The notes: a model not told the origin generated them from the sequence alone. A DNA stretch of 64,000 bases from Mycolicibacterium porcinum (GCA_002086835.1 MVIG01000003.1:62001-126000); one strand, 5' to 3'. Positions 9,079-17,592 are shown, numbered from the stretch's first letter. Made by a program: numbers and translations.

Positions 9079-9678
9079 ATGGTGGAGGGTGTGACCCCGC
9101 CGACAAAGACCGAGTTGAGAGCTGGCGTTCTTCGCGCACGACGGGCGCTGCCGGCTGATCGCCGAGACAGTGAGGCGCAGGCGCTGTGCCGCTGGCTGCC
9201 CGCTCTGGTGCGCGACGGGCAAACGGTGTGCGCCTATGTTCCGGTCGGCTCCGAACCCGGGTCTCAGATGCTGTTGGACACCCTTCTGGAACTCGGTGTG
9301 CGCGTGCTGCTTCCGGTCGCCCGCAACGACGGCGACGGCCGTGGGTTGCCGATGCAGTGGGGGCCGTACGAGCCCGGCACGTTGGTGGCGGCGCAGTTCG
9401 GCCTGCGCGAGCCCGCACCGCCGTGGTTGCCCGCCGGACGGATCGCGGATGCCGAGGTGATCCTCGTGCCCGCGTTGGCCGTCGACCGCGACGGGAACCG
9501 GTTGGGCCGGGGCGCCGGGTTCTATGACCGCAGCCTGATCTACGCGGCACCGCATGCGCGCCTGGTCGCGGTGGTGCGTGACGACGAGCTGGTCGACGAG
9601 CTGCCCGCCGATCCCCACGACGTCCGGATGACGCACGCACTGACGCCGTCGGGTGGAATCGTGACGTTGCGGCGTTGA
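9079..9678 (+). CDS. 5-formyltetrahydrofolate cyclo-ligase
   Basis: A 199-residue ATP-dependent enzyme converting 5-formyl-THF to 5,10-methenyl-THF (MTHFS family, Rv0992c-like). N-terminal KTELRAGVLRARRAL contacts ATP, VLLPVARND is central, and the Gly-rich signature LGRGAGFYDR lies near residues 150-160. The frame stays open far upstream through galU, but homology begins only here. Either ATG 9079 or GTG 9091 could start it. There are only 27 bases to the galU start, so the two are divergently transcribed from a very short shared promoter and may be leaderless. Confidence 0.9.
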   Translation: MVEGVTPPTKTELRAGVLRARRALPADRRDSEAQALCRWLPALVRDGQTVCAYVPVGSEPGSQMLLDTLLELGVRVLLPVARNDGDGRGLPMQWGPYEPGTLVAAQFGLREPAPPWLPAGRIADAEVILVPALAVDRDGNRLGRGAGFYDRSLIYAAPHARLVAVVRDDELVDELPADPHDVRMTHALTPSGGIVTLRR

Positions 9679-9696
9679 GCGGTCCAGAATCGTCAG

Positions 9697-10932
9697 GTGG
9701 CCGATCCGGTGAGCGCTGACTTCAGTGGCCGCATGCAGCTGATCGTCGACGCCCTGGCCCAGGCCTTGGACCGGGCCGTGCTGCTGGACGACGAGGAGCT
9801 GACCCCGATCACCCACAGCCGTCAGCTCGGCGAACTCGACGACGTGCGAGTCCACAGCGTGCTGCAACGCGAGACCCGCCCCGGCGTCAAGGCGGCGCTG
9901 TTCGAATTCGGCATCGGCGCGGCCGACTCGGCGCTGTGGATCCCGGCGTTCCCGCAACACAATCTGATGGCCCGGTTCTGTGTGCCGGTGCGGTCGGCGT
10001 CCGAGCGGTTCGGCTACCTGTGGATCATCGTCCCCGAGGGCACACTGCCCGAAAATGGTGAGCAACTGGCGATCCAGGCCGGTGCCGATCTGCTGGACAT
10101 CCTCGACCGCCGCAACGCGGCGTTGCGCGCCGAGGAGTCCGCGCAGCAGGGCCTGCTGATGCGGCTGATCGCCGCCGAAGAGCCCGGGCCGGCGCACGCG
10201 GCGGTCGCCGAACTGCACACCAGGTCGATGGCCGAGCCGCACGACGTGGTGCAGGTCTTCACATTCGAGCCCGGCGCTGACGACGCGGGCGATCCGATCG
10301 ATCGAAGCCTGGCGCTGCGGCTCCGGCTGACGGCCACCGACCGGACCCGGCGCTGGTACACCCTGGCCGGGTCACCGACGACCGTCCTGGCGGTGTCGCG
10401 CGCCGATGCCGGCGCCTCCGCGACCGCCGACACCGTCGCGGAGGCGGTCAGGGCCAGCTACGGCACCCGCCCGGCCATCGGGGCCTCCGGGGACCCGCTA
10501 CCGATAACGCAAGCCGCCCTTGGGTTTCGGCAGGCGATCCTGGCGCTGACGCTGGCCGGGGTCGGCGTGGGCAGCGCCCAGGTCGCCGACTGGTCGGCAC
10601 TCGGCTCGTGGCGCACGCTGGCGCTGCTGGGCCGGGCCTACGACCGGGACCGGCTCGGCGAGCTGGTGCATCCGGGCATCGTCAGTCTGATCGGGCAGGG
10701 CCGCCAAGACCTCCTCCGCACACTCGAGACGTACCTGGCCAACGGCGGTGATGTGCGGCGCACGTCCGAGGACATGTATCTGCACCGGTCCACGCTGTAC
10801 TACCGGCTGGAGAAGGTGACCGAGGCCGTCGGCAGCGATCTCACCGACGGCGAGACTCGTTTCGATCTGATGCTGAGCCTGCGTCTGGCTCGCCTGGCCG
10901 GGCTCTACCGGCCCGATTCGACAAGTGTCTGA
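9697..10932 (+). CDS. PucR-family transcriptional regulator
   Basis: A 411-residue regulator. The C-terminal 60 residues carry the PucR/CdaR-type helix-turn-helix (TSEDMYLHRSTLYYRLEKV, about 358-376), which requires a long-range DNA contact. The N-terminal part looks like a GAF-type sensor (ALFEFGIGAADSALWIPAF). It starts with GTG 18 bases after the folate gene. The next genes on the same strand are an amino-acid permease and a stress protein, so control of amino-acid or nitrogen-compound uptake is a reasonable inference. Confidence 0.85.
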   Translation: MADPVSADFSGRMQLIVDALAQALDRAVLLDDEELTPITHSRQLGELDDVRVHSVLQRETRPGVKAALFEFGIGAADSALWIPAFPQHNLMARFCVPVRSASERFGYLWIIVPEGTLPENGEQLAIQAGADLLDILDRRNAALRAEESAQQGLLMRLIAAEEPGPAHAAVAELHTRSMAEPHDVVQVFTFEPGADDAGDPIDRSLALRLRLTATDRTRRWYTLAGSPTTVLAVSRADAGASATADTVAEAVRASYGTRPAIGASGDPLPITQAALGFRQAILALTLAGVGVGSAQVADWSALGSWRTLALLGRAYDRDRLGELVHPGIVSLIGQGRQDLLRTLETYLANGGDVRRTSEDMYLHRSTLYYRLEKVTEAVGSDLTDGETRFDLMLSLRLARLAGLYRPDSTSV

Positions 10933-11058
10933 ACCGGCCGCGCGAGTTTCCTACAAATTCGGCCCGATTTCGGCTCCGGCGAGCCGCCGACGGGCATAGC
11001 GTTTCCCTTCTGGCCGCTTGTGAGCTGAGTCACATACCACGGAGGAGTCGGTACGCAC

Positions 11059-12891
11059 ATGGGTGAAACACCCGCCCTGAAAAAGGCGCTGAGTCAGCGA
11101 CAACTGCGGATGATCGCGATAGGGGGCGTCATCGGCGCCGGCCTGTTCGTCGGTTCCGGCGTGGTGATCGGGAAAACCGGGCCCGGCGTCTTCATCACCT
11201 ATGCCCTGGCCGGGGTGCTGGTCATCATGGTCATGCGGATGCTCGCCGAGATGGCGGTCGCCAATCCGTCGACCGGATCGTTCGCCGACTATTCGCGCAA
11301 TGCGCTGGGCAACTGGGCGGGCTTCTCGGTCGGCTGGCTGTATTGGTATTTCTGGGTGATCGTCGTCGGCTTCGAAGCCATCGCGGGTGCCAAGATCATC
11401 CAGTTCTGGGTAGACGTCCCCATCTGGCTGACGGCCCTGATCCTGTTGATCGCGATGACCGCCACCAACCTGTTCTCGGTGTCGTCGTTCGGCGAGTTCG
11501 AGTACTGGTTCGCCGGCATCAAGGTGGCCGCGATCCTGGCGTTCATCGGGCTGGGTTCGCTGTACGTCATCGGATTGTGGCCGCACAAGGAGATGGACTT
11601 CTCGAACCTGTGGGCCCACGGCGGCTTCTTCCCGCTCGGCGCCATGGCGATCACGGTCGGCGTGGTGACGGTGATCTTCTCGATGGTCGGCGCCGAGATC
11701 GCCACCATCGCGGCCGCCGAATCCGCCGATCCCGAGCGCGCGGTCGCCAAGGCCGCCAACTCGGTGATCCTGCGCATCGCGGTGTTCTTCGTCGGCTCGG
11801 CGTTCCTGCTCGTGACGATCCTGCCGTGGAACAGCGATCAGGTCGCCGCGTCGCCGTTCGTGTCGGCCTTCACCGAGATCGGCATCCCCTACGCCGACCA
11901 CATCATGAACGCCGTGGTGCTGACGGCCGTGCTGAGCTGCCTGAACTCGGGGATGTACACCGCGTCCCGGATGCTGTTCGTGCTGGCCGCCCGGCGCGAG
12001 GCACCGCCGCAGTTGGTCTCGGTGACGCGCCGCGGGGTTCCGGCGGCCGCGATCCTCGCATCGTCGGTCATCGGTTTCCTTGGCGTGATCGCCTCGGCCT
12101 TCTCGCCGGACTTCATCTTCAAGTTCCTGCTGGATTCCAGCGGCGCGGTGATCCTCTTCGTCTACCTGCTGATCGCGATCTCCCAGATCGTGCTGCGGTA
12201 CCGCACGTCGGCCGACACCCTCAAGGTCAAGATGTGGCTGTTCCCGGTGCTGTCCATCCTCACGGCACTGGCGATCTTCGCGATCCTGGTGCAGATGTTC
12301 GTCCAAGGCGGGGACAACCGGACCGCGCTGACCATGAGCCTGTTGTCGTGGGCCGTGGTGATCGTGCTGTTCCTGGCCAACCGCTGGTTCATCTCGCACC
12401 GGCCCGAGGTGGCCGGCGTGACCGCGGAGACCGGTGCCGCGCATCCGCACCGCGTGCTGGTGCTGGCCAATCAGACCGTGGAATCCACCGAGCTGCTCGA
12501 CGAGCTGCGCCGCATCGGAGCCGACCGCGACACCGTCTATCAGGTGGTGGTGCCCGCCAGTCCGATCGACACCGGGGTGGCCGCCACCCACGGTCCGCTC
12601 GACATCTCGGAAGCCACCGCCCGCGCTGCGCAACAGCGTCTCGATCAGACGCTGAACACCCTGCGTTCCGAACAGTTGCAGGCCGACGGTGAGTTGGGCG
12701 ATTACCGGCCGCTGCGGGCCCTGGCCCATGCCGTCGAATCGTTCCGGCCCGACCAGATCGTGATATCGACACTGCCGCCGGAGGAGTCGGTGTGGCACCG
12801 CTTCGATGTCGTCGACCGGGCCCGCGCCGACTACCAGATCCCGGTGACGCACGTGGTGTCGCGCGTGCGCACCGAGGAGCACGCGTCGTGA
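11059..12891 (+). CDS. APC amino-acid permease with extra C-terminal domain
   Basis: A 610-residue protein. Residues about 15-450 form a twelve-helix amino acid/polyamine/organocation permease of the GABA/AnsP type, with signature IAIGGVIGAGLFVGSG in helix 1 and the conserved FSMVGAEIATIAAAES block. Standard GabP-like permeases end after helix 12 (about 450 residues). Here another 160 residues follow, starting with HRVLVLANQTV and containing DQIVISTLPPEESVW, which look like a soluble universal-stress-type alpha/beta domain. RBS GGAGG lies upstream of the ATG. The stop overlaps the next gene (GTGA), coupling it to a separate universal stress protein. The transported amino acid is unknown. Confidence 0.88.
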   Translation: MGETPALKKALSQRQLRMIAIGGVIGAGLFVGSGVVIGKTGPGVFITYALAGVLVIMVMRMLAEMAVANPSTGSFADYSRNALGNWAGFSVGWLYWYFWVIVVGFEAIAGAKIIQFWVDVPIWLTALILLIAMTATNLFSVSSFGEFEYWFAGIKVAAILAFIGLGSLYVIGLWPHKEMDFSNLWAHGGFFPLGAMAITVGVVTVIFSMVGAEIATIAAAESADPERAVAKAANSVILRIAVFFVGSAFLLVTILPWNSDQVAASPFVSAFTEIGIPYADHIMNAVVLTAVLSCLNSGMYTASRMLFVLAARREAPPQLVSVTRRGVPAAAILASSVIGFLGVIASAFSPDFIFKFLLDSSGAVILFVYLLIAISQIVLRYRTSADTLKVKMWLFPVLSILTALAIFAILVQMFVQGGDNRTALTMSLLSWAVVIVLFLANRWFISHRPEVAGVTAETGAAHPHRVLVLANQTVESTELLDELRRIGADRDTVYQVVVPASPIDTGVAATHGPLDISEATARAAQQRLDQTLNTLRSEQLQADGELGDYRPLRALAHAVESFRPDQIVISTLPPEESVWHRFDVVDRARADYQIPVTHVVSRVRTEEHAS

Positions 12892-13775
12892 CCATCCTGG
12901 CGGCATTCAGCGCCAGCCGGCACAGCAGCGCACCGCTGAATCTGGCTATTCAACTCGCCCGCACCACCGGCGAGCAGGTGATCGCTGCCGCAGTGGTCGA
13001 GCGGGCCTGGCCACCCCGTGACGACCCGGTCGAGGGCGAGTACCTGGCGTACATCCGCGCCCAGGCCACGCAGGCTTTGCAGCGGGCGGTCGCGGTGCTG
13101 CCCGTCGAACTCGACGTCATCCCCGTGGTACACGAATCCACCTCGATACCAACAGGTTTGATGGAACTCGCCGATGCCCACCGGGCGACGTTGGTGTCGG
13201 TCGGCTCGTCCTCATCGGGGATGATCGGCCGGGTCACCCTGGGCAGCGTCACCGAGCGCCTGGTGCACACCGCCCGCGTACCGGTCGCATTCGCGCCCCG
13301 CGGGTACACCCAGACCGACTCCCCCATCGGCCGGCTCACCGCGGCCTACGGCGGAGAGGCTGATGTCAACGGGCTCATCCCGGCCACCGCCGAGCTGGCC
13401 GCGGCGTGGAAAGCCAAGCTACGCATCGTGTCGTTCACGGTTCGCAACACGGCCGCGTTCGCCGGCACCATCGAAACCTCGGCCGAGGAGTTGGTGGTCC
13501 AGCAGTGGTCACGGCGCACCATTGCCGAGATCACCAAACAGCTCAAGGCCATTCGTGACCAGATGGCGGTTCCCGACGTCGACGTGGTGGTCGGCGCGGG
13601 TCACGATTGGAACGCCGCGGTGCAGAGCATCGGATGGGAAACCGGCGACATGCTGGTGCTCGGCTCGGGTGCGGCGGCGCCGACCGCCCAGGTGTTCCTG
13701 GGCTCGGCCGCCGGCAAGATCCTGCGCCGGTCGCCGGTGCCGGTGCTGATCGCGCCGCGGTACCAGGCTGGCTAG
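12888..13775 (+). CDS. tandem universal stress protein
   Basis: A 295-residue cytoplasmic protein with two UspA-type domains. The first ends in VSVGSSSSGMIGRVTLGSVTERLVH, the second in LVLGSGAAAPTAQVFLGSAAGKIL; both resemble the G2xG9G(S/T) ATP-binding loop, though the second lacks the classical glycine spacing. The GTG at 12888 overlaps the permease stop by four bases, so the two proteins are made together. It probably senses nucleotide or energy state and tunes the permease or its C-terminal domain; this is inferred from the coupling only. Confidence 0.85.
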   Translation: MTILAAFSASRHSSAPLNLAIQLARTTGEQVIAAAVVERAWPPRDDPVEGEYLAYIRAQATQALQRAVAVLPVELDVIPVVHESTSIPTGLMELADAHRATLVSVGSSSSGMIGRVTLGSVTERLVHTARVPVAFAPRGYTQTDSPIGRLTAAYGGEADVNGLIPATAELAAAWKAKLRIVSFTVRNTAAFAGTIETSAEELVVQQWSRRTIAEITKQLKAIRDQMAVPDVDVVVGAGHDWNAAVQSIGWETGDMLVLGSGAAAPTAQVFLGSAAGKILRRSPVPVLIAPRYQAG

Positions 13776-13810
13776 GGCCTGGGCGCAGCAAGCGGTACCG
13801 ATGCGCTTGC

Positions 13811-13850
13811 ACCGAGGATCCCGGTCACTATTGAGCAGCAATCCTCGGTT
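13811..13850. terminator. candidate bidirectional terminator
   Basis: Nine-base inverted repeat (13811-13819 with 13841-13849) between the convergent stress-protein and HNH genes. The loop is long (21 bases) and the following T run short, so termination is only suggested. Confidence 0.4.
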
Positions 13851-13872
13851 TAGCGCACAGCACGCACGCCGG

Positions 13873-14625
13873 CTAGCAGTTGTCCAACACCGCCGCCATG
13901 GCGCGCTTCTCTTTCGCCGAGACCCAAAGCTGGTAGGCGGTTTTCACGTCGACCTGACGGGCCACGAACTCACAGCGGAACGCCGCATTGGGCGGCAACC
14001 AGCTGGCCGCGTCGCGGAAGGCCTTGTCGAAGTTGGGTTGGGCCGCCACGGCGATGAGGTTGCGCGGATCGTTCGCGAAGTCCTTGCGCCGCTGCGGGTC
14101 CCAGGTACGCGCGCCCTTGTACCAGGCGTCCGACAACGAGACCAGATGGTCGATCTGCACCGTGCTGGACGTGTCGGGCCCACGGGTGAAGGCGATCTCG
14201 GCACCGGTGTACGGGTCGTGCAGGACTCCGGTGGCGGCGTAGCAGGTTCCTGGGCGGACGGTCAACTGGGCCAGGTCACGGCGCAGGATGTCGTCGCGGG
14301 TATTACAGCCGTTGTGACCGAACTCGACGTTGACATCGTCGCTCCAGACCTCGCCGAAGCGGGACCGGGCGTAGTCGGTGTCGCGGTCCCAGCCTTTGAC
14401 CGGCAGACCCGCCAACAGCGCGCGGGCGTGCTCGTAGCCGGGGCTCCGCTGCGAGGGCACCGAAGGCTGAGCTGAGGGCTGAGGGAGCCGGCCGACAGAC
14501 GCGTCCTCGCGCATGCGGGCCATCACGAGCACTGCCGCCACCGCCAGAATTACCGCCACCACGACCGATACCGCTAGCCTTCCGGTGCGCCGGCGCCTGC
14601 GGCCCGCGGGAATGACATGGCCCAC
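13873..14625 (-). CDS. membrane-anchored HNH nuclease (GmrSD C-terminal/DUF1524 type)
   Basis: A 250-residue protein with basic N-terminus, one transmembrane or signal segment (about 17-36), a Pro/Ser/Gln-rich linker and an HNH-type domain. The metal-finger core is QIDHLVSLSDAW (Asp159, His160), followed by DPRNLIAV and FDKAF, the pattern of DUF1524/GmrSD_C nucleases. The topology puts the nuclease outside the membrane. Position next to the Ruc gene matches M. tuberculosis Rv0990c. The GTG start lies only 10 bases from a CIRCE operator, so HrcA heat-shock control is expected. DNA cleavage has not been shown for this group as far as I know. Confidence 0.8.
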   Translation of the reverse strand: MGHVIPAGRRRRRTGRLAVSVVVAVILAVAAVLVMARMREDASVGRLPQPSAQPSVPSQRSPGYEHARALLAGLPVKGWDRDTDYARSRFGEVWSDDVNVEFGHNGCNTRDDILRRDLAQLTVRPGTCYAATGVLHDPYTGAEIAFTRGPDTSSTVQIDHLVSLSDAWYKGARTWDPQRRKDFANDPRNLIAVAAQPNFDKAFRDAASWLPPNAAFRCEFVARQVDVKTAYQLWVSAKEKRAMAAVLDNC

Positions 14626-14634
14626 GTAGCGGTT

Positions 14635-14661
14635 CTAGCACTTGAGCCGGTAGAGTGCTAA
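14635..14661. promoter_or_regulatory. CIRCE element (HrcA operator)
   Basis: Left half CTAGCACTT (14635-14643), a 9-base spacer, right half GAGTGCTAA (14653-14661). The CIRCE consensus is TTAGCACTC-N9-GAGTGCTAA; the right half matches 9/9, the left 7/9, with the exact spacing. It lies between the divergent HNH and Ruc genes and would let the repressor HrcA control both. Their M. tuberculosis counterparts Rv0990c and Rv0991c were reported in the HrcA regulon. Confidence 0.9.
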
Positions 14662-14688
14662 CAAGTTTGACCAACTCGGAGGGTTTTC

Positions 14689-15012
14689 GTGCCTACCTAT
14701 TCCTACGCATGCACTGAGTGCGGCAATCGGTTCGATGCGGTGCAGGCCTTCAGCGACGACGCGCTGACCACCTGCCCCAAGTGCTCCGGCAAGTTGCGCA
14801 AGCTCTTCGGGTCGGTCGGAGTGGTGTTCAAGGGCAGCGGTTTCTACCGCACCGACAACCGCGAGTCGGGCAAGAGCTCGTCCAACGGCTCCCCCGCCAA
14901 GAGCTCGGAGAGCAGCTCGACGAGCTCTTCTTCGGACTCGTCGTCTTCTTCCTCGCCGAGCAGTTCCTCCAGCAGCTCCAGCGCCGCCCCCGCCGCGGCC
15001 GCATCGAGCTAG
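14689..15012 (+). CDS. ruc: FmdB-type zinc-ribbon redox chaperone Ruc (Rv0991c-like)
   Basis: A 107-residue protein with an N-terminal FmdB zinc ribbon (Cys8, Cys11, Cys29, Cys32) and a disordered Ser-rich tail (about 60-107). The M. tuberculosis orthologue Rv0991c was shown to be a redox-regulated chaperone (Ruc): oxidation of the zinc-bound cysteines activates binding of unfolded proteins, which are passed to the DnaK system. Both features needed for that, the four cysteines and the disordered tail, are present. GGAGG precedes the GTG start and the CIRCE element lies 28 bases upstream. Confidence 0.92.
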   Translation: MPTYSYACTECGNRFDAVQAFSDDALTTCPKCSGKLRKLFGSVGVVFKGSGFYRTDNRESGKSSSNGSPAKSSESSSTSSSSDSSSSSSPSSSSSSSSAAPAAAASS

Positions 15013-15081
15013 CCCGGAAGTTATCCACAGGACGGCGAAGACGCCGTTCTCACCCCGCCGTCGCGCGCTTACCGTTGCGCC

Positions 15082-15741
15082 ATGGCCGAATCCCTCAATC
15101 TGCCGCCCTGGCGTCGGCTGACCGCCGTTCGGCCCGATTGGACCCGGACGGTGGCGGCACGCCGCGCCGCCGCTGCCGGGCTGGTGGTTCTGGCCGCGGT
15201 CACAGCCCTGCGCTCCGATCCGCACGGGGAGTACACCGAGATCGCCGTGGCCACCCACGACCTGTCCCCCGGCGTCGCGCTGACCGCCGCTGACGTGCGG
15301 CTGGAACGCCGCAGCACGGCCACCCTGCCCGATGGCGCCCAGCGTGAGGTGGCCCCGGTGATCGGTGCGACGCTGACCGCTCCGGCCCGTCGCGGCGAGG
15401 TTCTCACCGATGTCCGCCTCCTCGGGTCACGGCTGGCCGAATCGGCCGCGGGCCCGGATGCGCGGATCGTGCCGATCAAACTCACCGACTCCGCGCTGCT
15501 CGATCTGATCCGCGCCGGCGACGTCGTCGACGTACTCACGGTGACTGGAGACCAGGACGACAAGCAGCCCGCCCGGCCGATCGTGGTGGCCTCCGGGGCC
15601 GTGGTGGTACTGGTCTCGGAGAAGCCCCGAGGGGCCGGAGTGGGCAGTGATCGCGTGGCCCTGGTGGCGCTGCCCGCGCGCCCGGCGAACGAGGTGGCGG
15701 CGATCAGCCTGGTACAGGCCGTCACACTGACCATCCACTGA
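15082..15741 (+). CDS. SAF-domain (RcpC/CpaB-like) protein
   Basis: A 219-residue protein with one N-terminal membrane segment (about 30-45) and an extracytoplasmic SAF domain (VATHDLSPGVALTAADVRLE, about 56-75), ending in a region like the RcpC/CpaB C-terminal domain (LTDSALLDLIRAGDVVDVL). In Flp pilus systems CpaB/RcpC lies in the periplasm; no other pilus gene is present here. A cell-envelope role is the safest description. Confidence 0.72.
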   Translation: MAESLNLPPWRRLTAVRPDWTRTVAARRAAAAGLVVLAAVTALRSDPHGEYTEIAVATHDLSPGVALTAADVRLERRSTATLPDGAQREVAPVIGATLTAPARRGEVLTDVRLLGSRLAESAAGPDARIVPIKLTDSALLDLIRAGDVVDVLTVTGDQDDKQPARPIVVASGAVVVLVSEKPRGAGVGSDRVALVALPARPANEVAAISLVQAVTLTIH

Positions 15742-15761
15742 GGCTGGATCCCACTGCCGGA

Positions 15762-15791
15762 CAACATGATTCGTTCGTTACGAATATGTTG
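15762..15791. terminator. hairpin between SAF gene and mscL
   Basis: Arms CAACATgATTCGT (15762-15774) and ACGAATATGTTG (15780-15791) pair over 12 bases with a one-base bulge. It could terminate the SAF transcript or act in the mscL leader. There is no T run. Confidence 0.35.
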
Positions 15792-15876
15792 ACCGACAAT
15801 CACCCGGGCATTCGGCCAACTCGGTTACTGTTTGCTTGTCGCATCGAAAACACCACACTGCAGGAAGGGTCCCCGC

Positions 15877-16341
15877 ATGTTGAAGGGCTTCAAGGAGTTT
15901 CTGTCTCGCGGCAATGTCATCGATCTTGCGGTTGCTGTGGTCATCGGCGCCGCCTTCACCGGGTTGGTCACCGCCTTCACCGAGAAGGTGGTCCAGCCGC
16001 TGATCGACCGGATCGGCGCCGGCCCGGGCAAGGAATACGGCATCCTCAAGATCTCACTGGGCGGCGATCCCGAGACGTTCATCGACTTCAACGCCGTGCT
16101 GTCCGCCGCCATCAACTTCATCCTGGTGGCCGCGGTGATCTACTTCGTCATCGTCCTGCCGTACAAGAAGCTGCGTGAGCGCGGCGAGGTCGAACAGGCC
16201 CAGGACACCGAGCTGAGCATCCTCACCGAGATCCGCGATCTGCTGGCCGAGAACGGCAGCGTCGACACCGGCAAGCACGTGACCGGCCCAGGCACCGGCC
16301 CCAGCCCGGACACGGCCAAGCACACCAGCGCCGATCGCTGA
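15877..16341 (+). CDS. mscL: large-conductance mechanosensitive channel MscL
   Basis: A 154-residue pentameric channel subunit that opens under membrane tension to release solutes on hypo-osmotic shock. The N-terminal amphipathic helix and TM1 read MLKGFKEFLSRGNVIDLAVA, the most conserved stretch of the family; TM2 is at about 69-90 (INFILVAAVIYFVIVLPYKK); the C-terminal cytoplasmic helix bundle follows, with a Gly/Pro/Thr tail. The ATG at 15877 has AGGAAGGG upstream. The orthologue is Rv0985c. Confidence 0.96.
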   Translation: MLKGFKEFLSRGNVIDLAVAVVIGAAFTGLVTAFTEKVVQPLIDRIGAGPGKEYGILKISLGGDPETFIDFNAVLSAAINFILVAAVIYFVIVLPYKKLRERGEVEQAQDTELSILTEIRDLLAENGSVDTGKHVTGPGTGPSPDTAKHTSADR

Positions 16342-16360
16342 CGCGGCACGCACCGCCACA

Positions 16361-16398
16361 CGAAAGCAGCCCCTGGATTTCTCCAGGGGCTGCTTTCG
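16361..16398. terminator. bidirectional terminator, mscL / porin
   Basis: Perfect 16-bp inverted repeat (16361-16376 with 16383-16398) and a 6-base loop between two convergent genes. Arms end in AAAG/CTTT. It serves both strands. Confidence 0.85.
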
Positions 16399-16411
16399 TC
16401 GAGGCTTCAGA

Positions 16412-17047
16412 TCAGTTCATGTTCCAAGGCTCGCCGTAGGTGGTGACGCTGTCACCGGTCGAGGCGATCAACCGGGCGAACGGACGCAGCAGCACACCAC
16501 CGGCCGCACCGGTCACGGTGCCGTGCGCGTTGGACACCGCCACACCGCCGGCGGCACCCTTGACGTCCACCGAGAAGGTGGCCACTTCCTGGATGCCGGG
16601 GCCATTGCCCAGATCGGCGCTGATCGACACACCCGGGAACAGGTTCGGGGTGATCACAGACTCCAGGCCGAAGGGCGGGCCGGTGATGTCACCATCGTCG
16701 ATCAGGATGTTCGGGGTGGTGTAGGAGAAGTTGATCCCTACACCCAGCGACCAGGGGAAGCCGATCTGGTAGCCCAGCTCCAGGGTGCCCGCGAAGTCAT
16801 CGGCGCCCGGGCCGGCCACCGTGTACTTGGCGCGACCGGAATGGAACCACTCACGGGTCAGCCGGTTGCGGTCCAGCGGGAACACACCGTTGAGGAAGGT
16901 GTCCCACTGCTGAACGGTCAGGGTCCGGTCCTGACCATCGACCAGGCTCAGTTCATTGTCCAGACCCGCATGAGAAGTGCCTGTGCTCGTAAACAGCGCC
17001 GCGATGGTTGCCACCATCGCGACCAGCACCCGACTGAATGCCTTCAT
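16412..17047 (-). CDS. mspC: MspA-family outer-membrane porin (mspC position)
   Basis: A 211-residue precursor with a 27-residue signal peptide cut before GLDNELSLVDG, leaving a 184-residue mature porin, exactly the MspA length. The sequence is almost that of M. smegmatis MspA, including the constriction segment LIDDGDIT with its paired aspartates and the C-terminal YGEPWNMN. Such octameric porins carry small hydrophilic nutrients across the mycolate outer membrane. Slow growers such as M. tuberculosis lack them. Location between mscL and the moaB2-pepD-mprBA cluster matches mspC rather than mspA in M. smegmatis. Confidence 0.95.
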   Translation of the reverse strand: MKAFSRVLVAMVATIAALFTSTGTSHAGLDNELSLVDGQDRTLTVQQWDTFLNGVFPLDRNRLTREWFHSGRAKYTVAGPGADDFAGTLELGYQIGFPWSLGVGINFSYTTPNILIDDGDITGPPFGLESVITPNLFPGVSISADLGNGPGIQEVATFSVDVKGAAGGVAVSNAHGTVTGAAGGVLLRPFARLIASTGDSVTTYGEPWNMN

Positions 17048-17433
17048 GTTCTCCCTAGCTATATCGCCGGCGTTCCCGGAGGCTCACCGTTTGTGGTCGG
17101 CTTCCCGGCCCCCGCAGACCGTATCGCCCCGCAAGACCTACATGTGACAGGGATTAGAAACCCCACACATTGCTCTTACGTAATGCTCATCGTTGACACG
17201 AGGAACATAACGGGAGCCCACGGGAGCGGCAACGCAAGCACATATCCGCAGGGCTGCATACGGTCAATCGATCAAAATTTGCTGAAAAGTAGCTGGAAGA
17301 TTGTGCACGGCGCCACGACCCTGCGATTTGAGCCACTCGGCAATGCTGTGGTCCCGTTCGCCTCGGTAACGAACTGAGGTACAGACCACAGTTGAGAACG
17401 GGAGTTTCCCACCGCTAGAGGCCGTTCACCTAT
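17048..17433. other. porin upstream region, no gene seen
   Basis: A 386-base stretch upstream of the minus-strand porin gene. It is AT-richer than its surroundings and has no plausible coding frame. A long untranslated leader and distal promoter are known for mspA-type genes, which would account for the length. No hairpin or binding site stands out. Confidence 0.5.
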
Positions 17434-17592
17434 TCATTGGTGGTGCGGCGGAATGTTGTTCCTCAGCCACCGGTCACGGTCGGCGTCGTCGTCCGGCGAA
17501 GCGGTGTCACGCTCGTCGGGAGCGATGTCCGGCAGGGCCTCGCCGAAGATCTTGTTAACTGCGTGGCGGGACATTTTGTTCGCTTCTGGCAT
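17434..17592 (-). CDS. small conserved-looking acidic protein, 52 residues
   Basis: A short reading frame starting MPEANKMSRHAVNKIFGE and ending WLRNNIPPHHQ, with a Shine-Dalgarno AAAGGGAA eight bases before the ATG. Composition is non-random (acidic middle DERDTASPDDDADRDR, then a Trp-Leu-Arg block). It sits between the porin and moaB2, as an equivalent small gene does in M. smegmatis by my recollection. Function is unknown. The frame is too short for most gene callers. Confidence 0.7.
   Translation of the reverse strand: MPEANKMSRHAVNKIFGEALPDIAPDERDTASPDDDADRDRWLRNNIPPHHQ

Noticed and set aside
15021..15029. Perfect DnaA box TTATCCACA
   Set aside because: A single box without a cluster, AT-rich unwinding region or dnaA/dnaN neighbours does not make an origin; probably chance.
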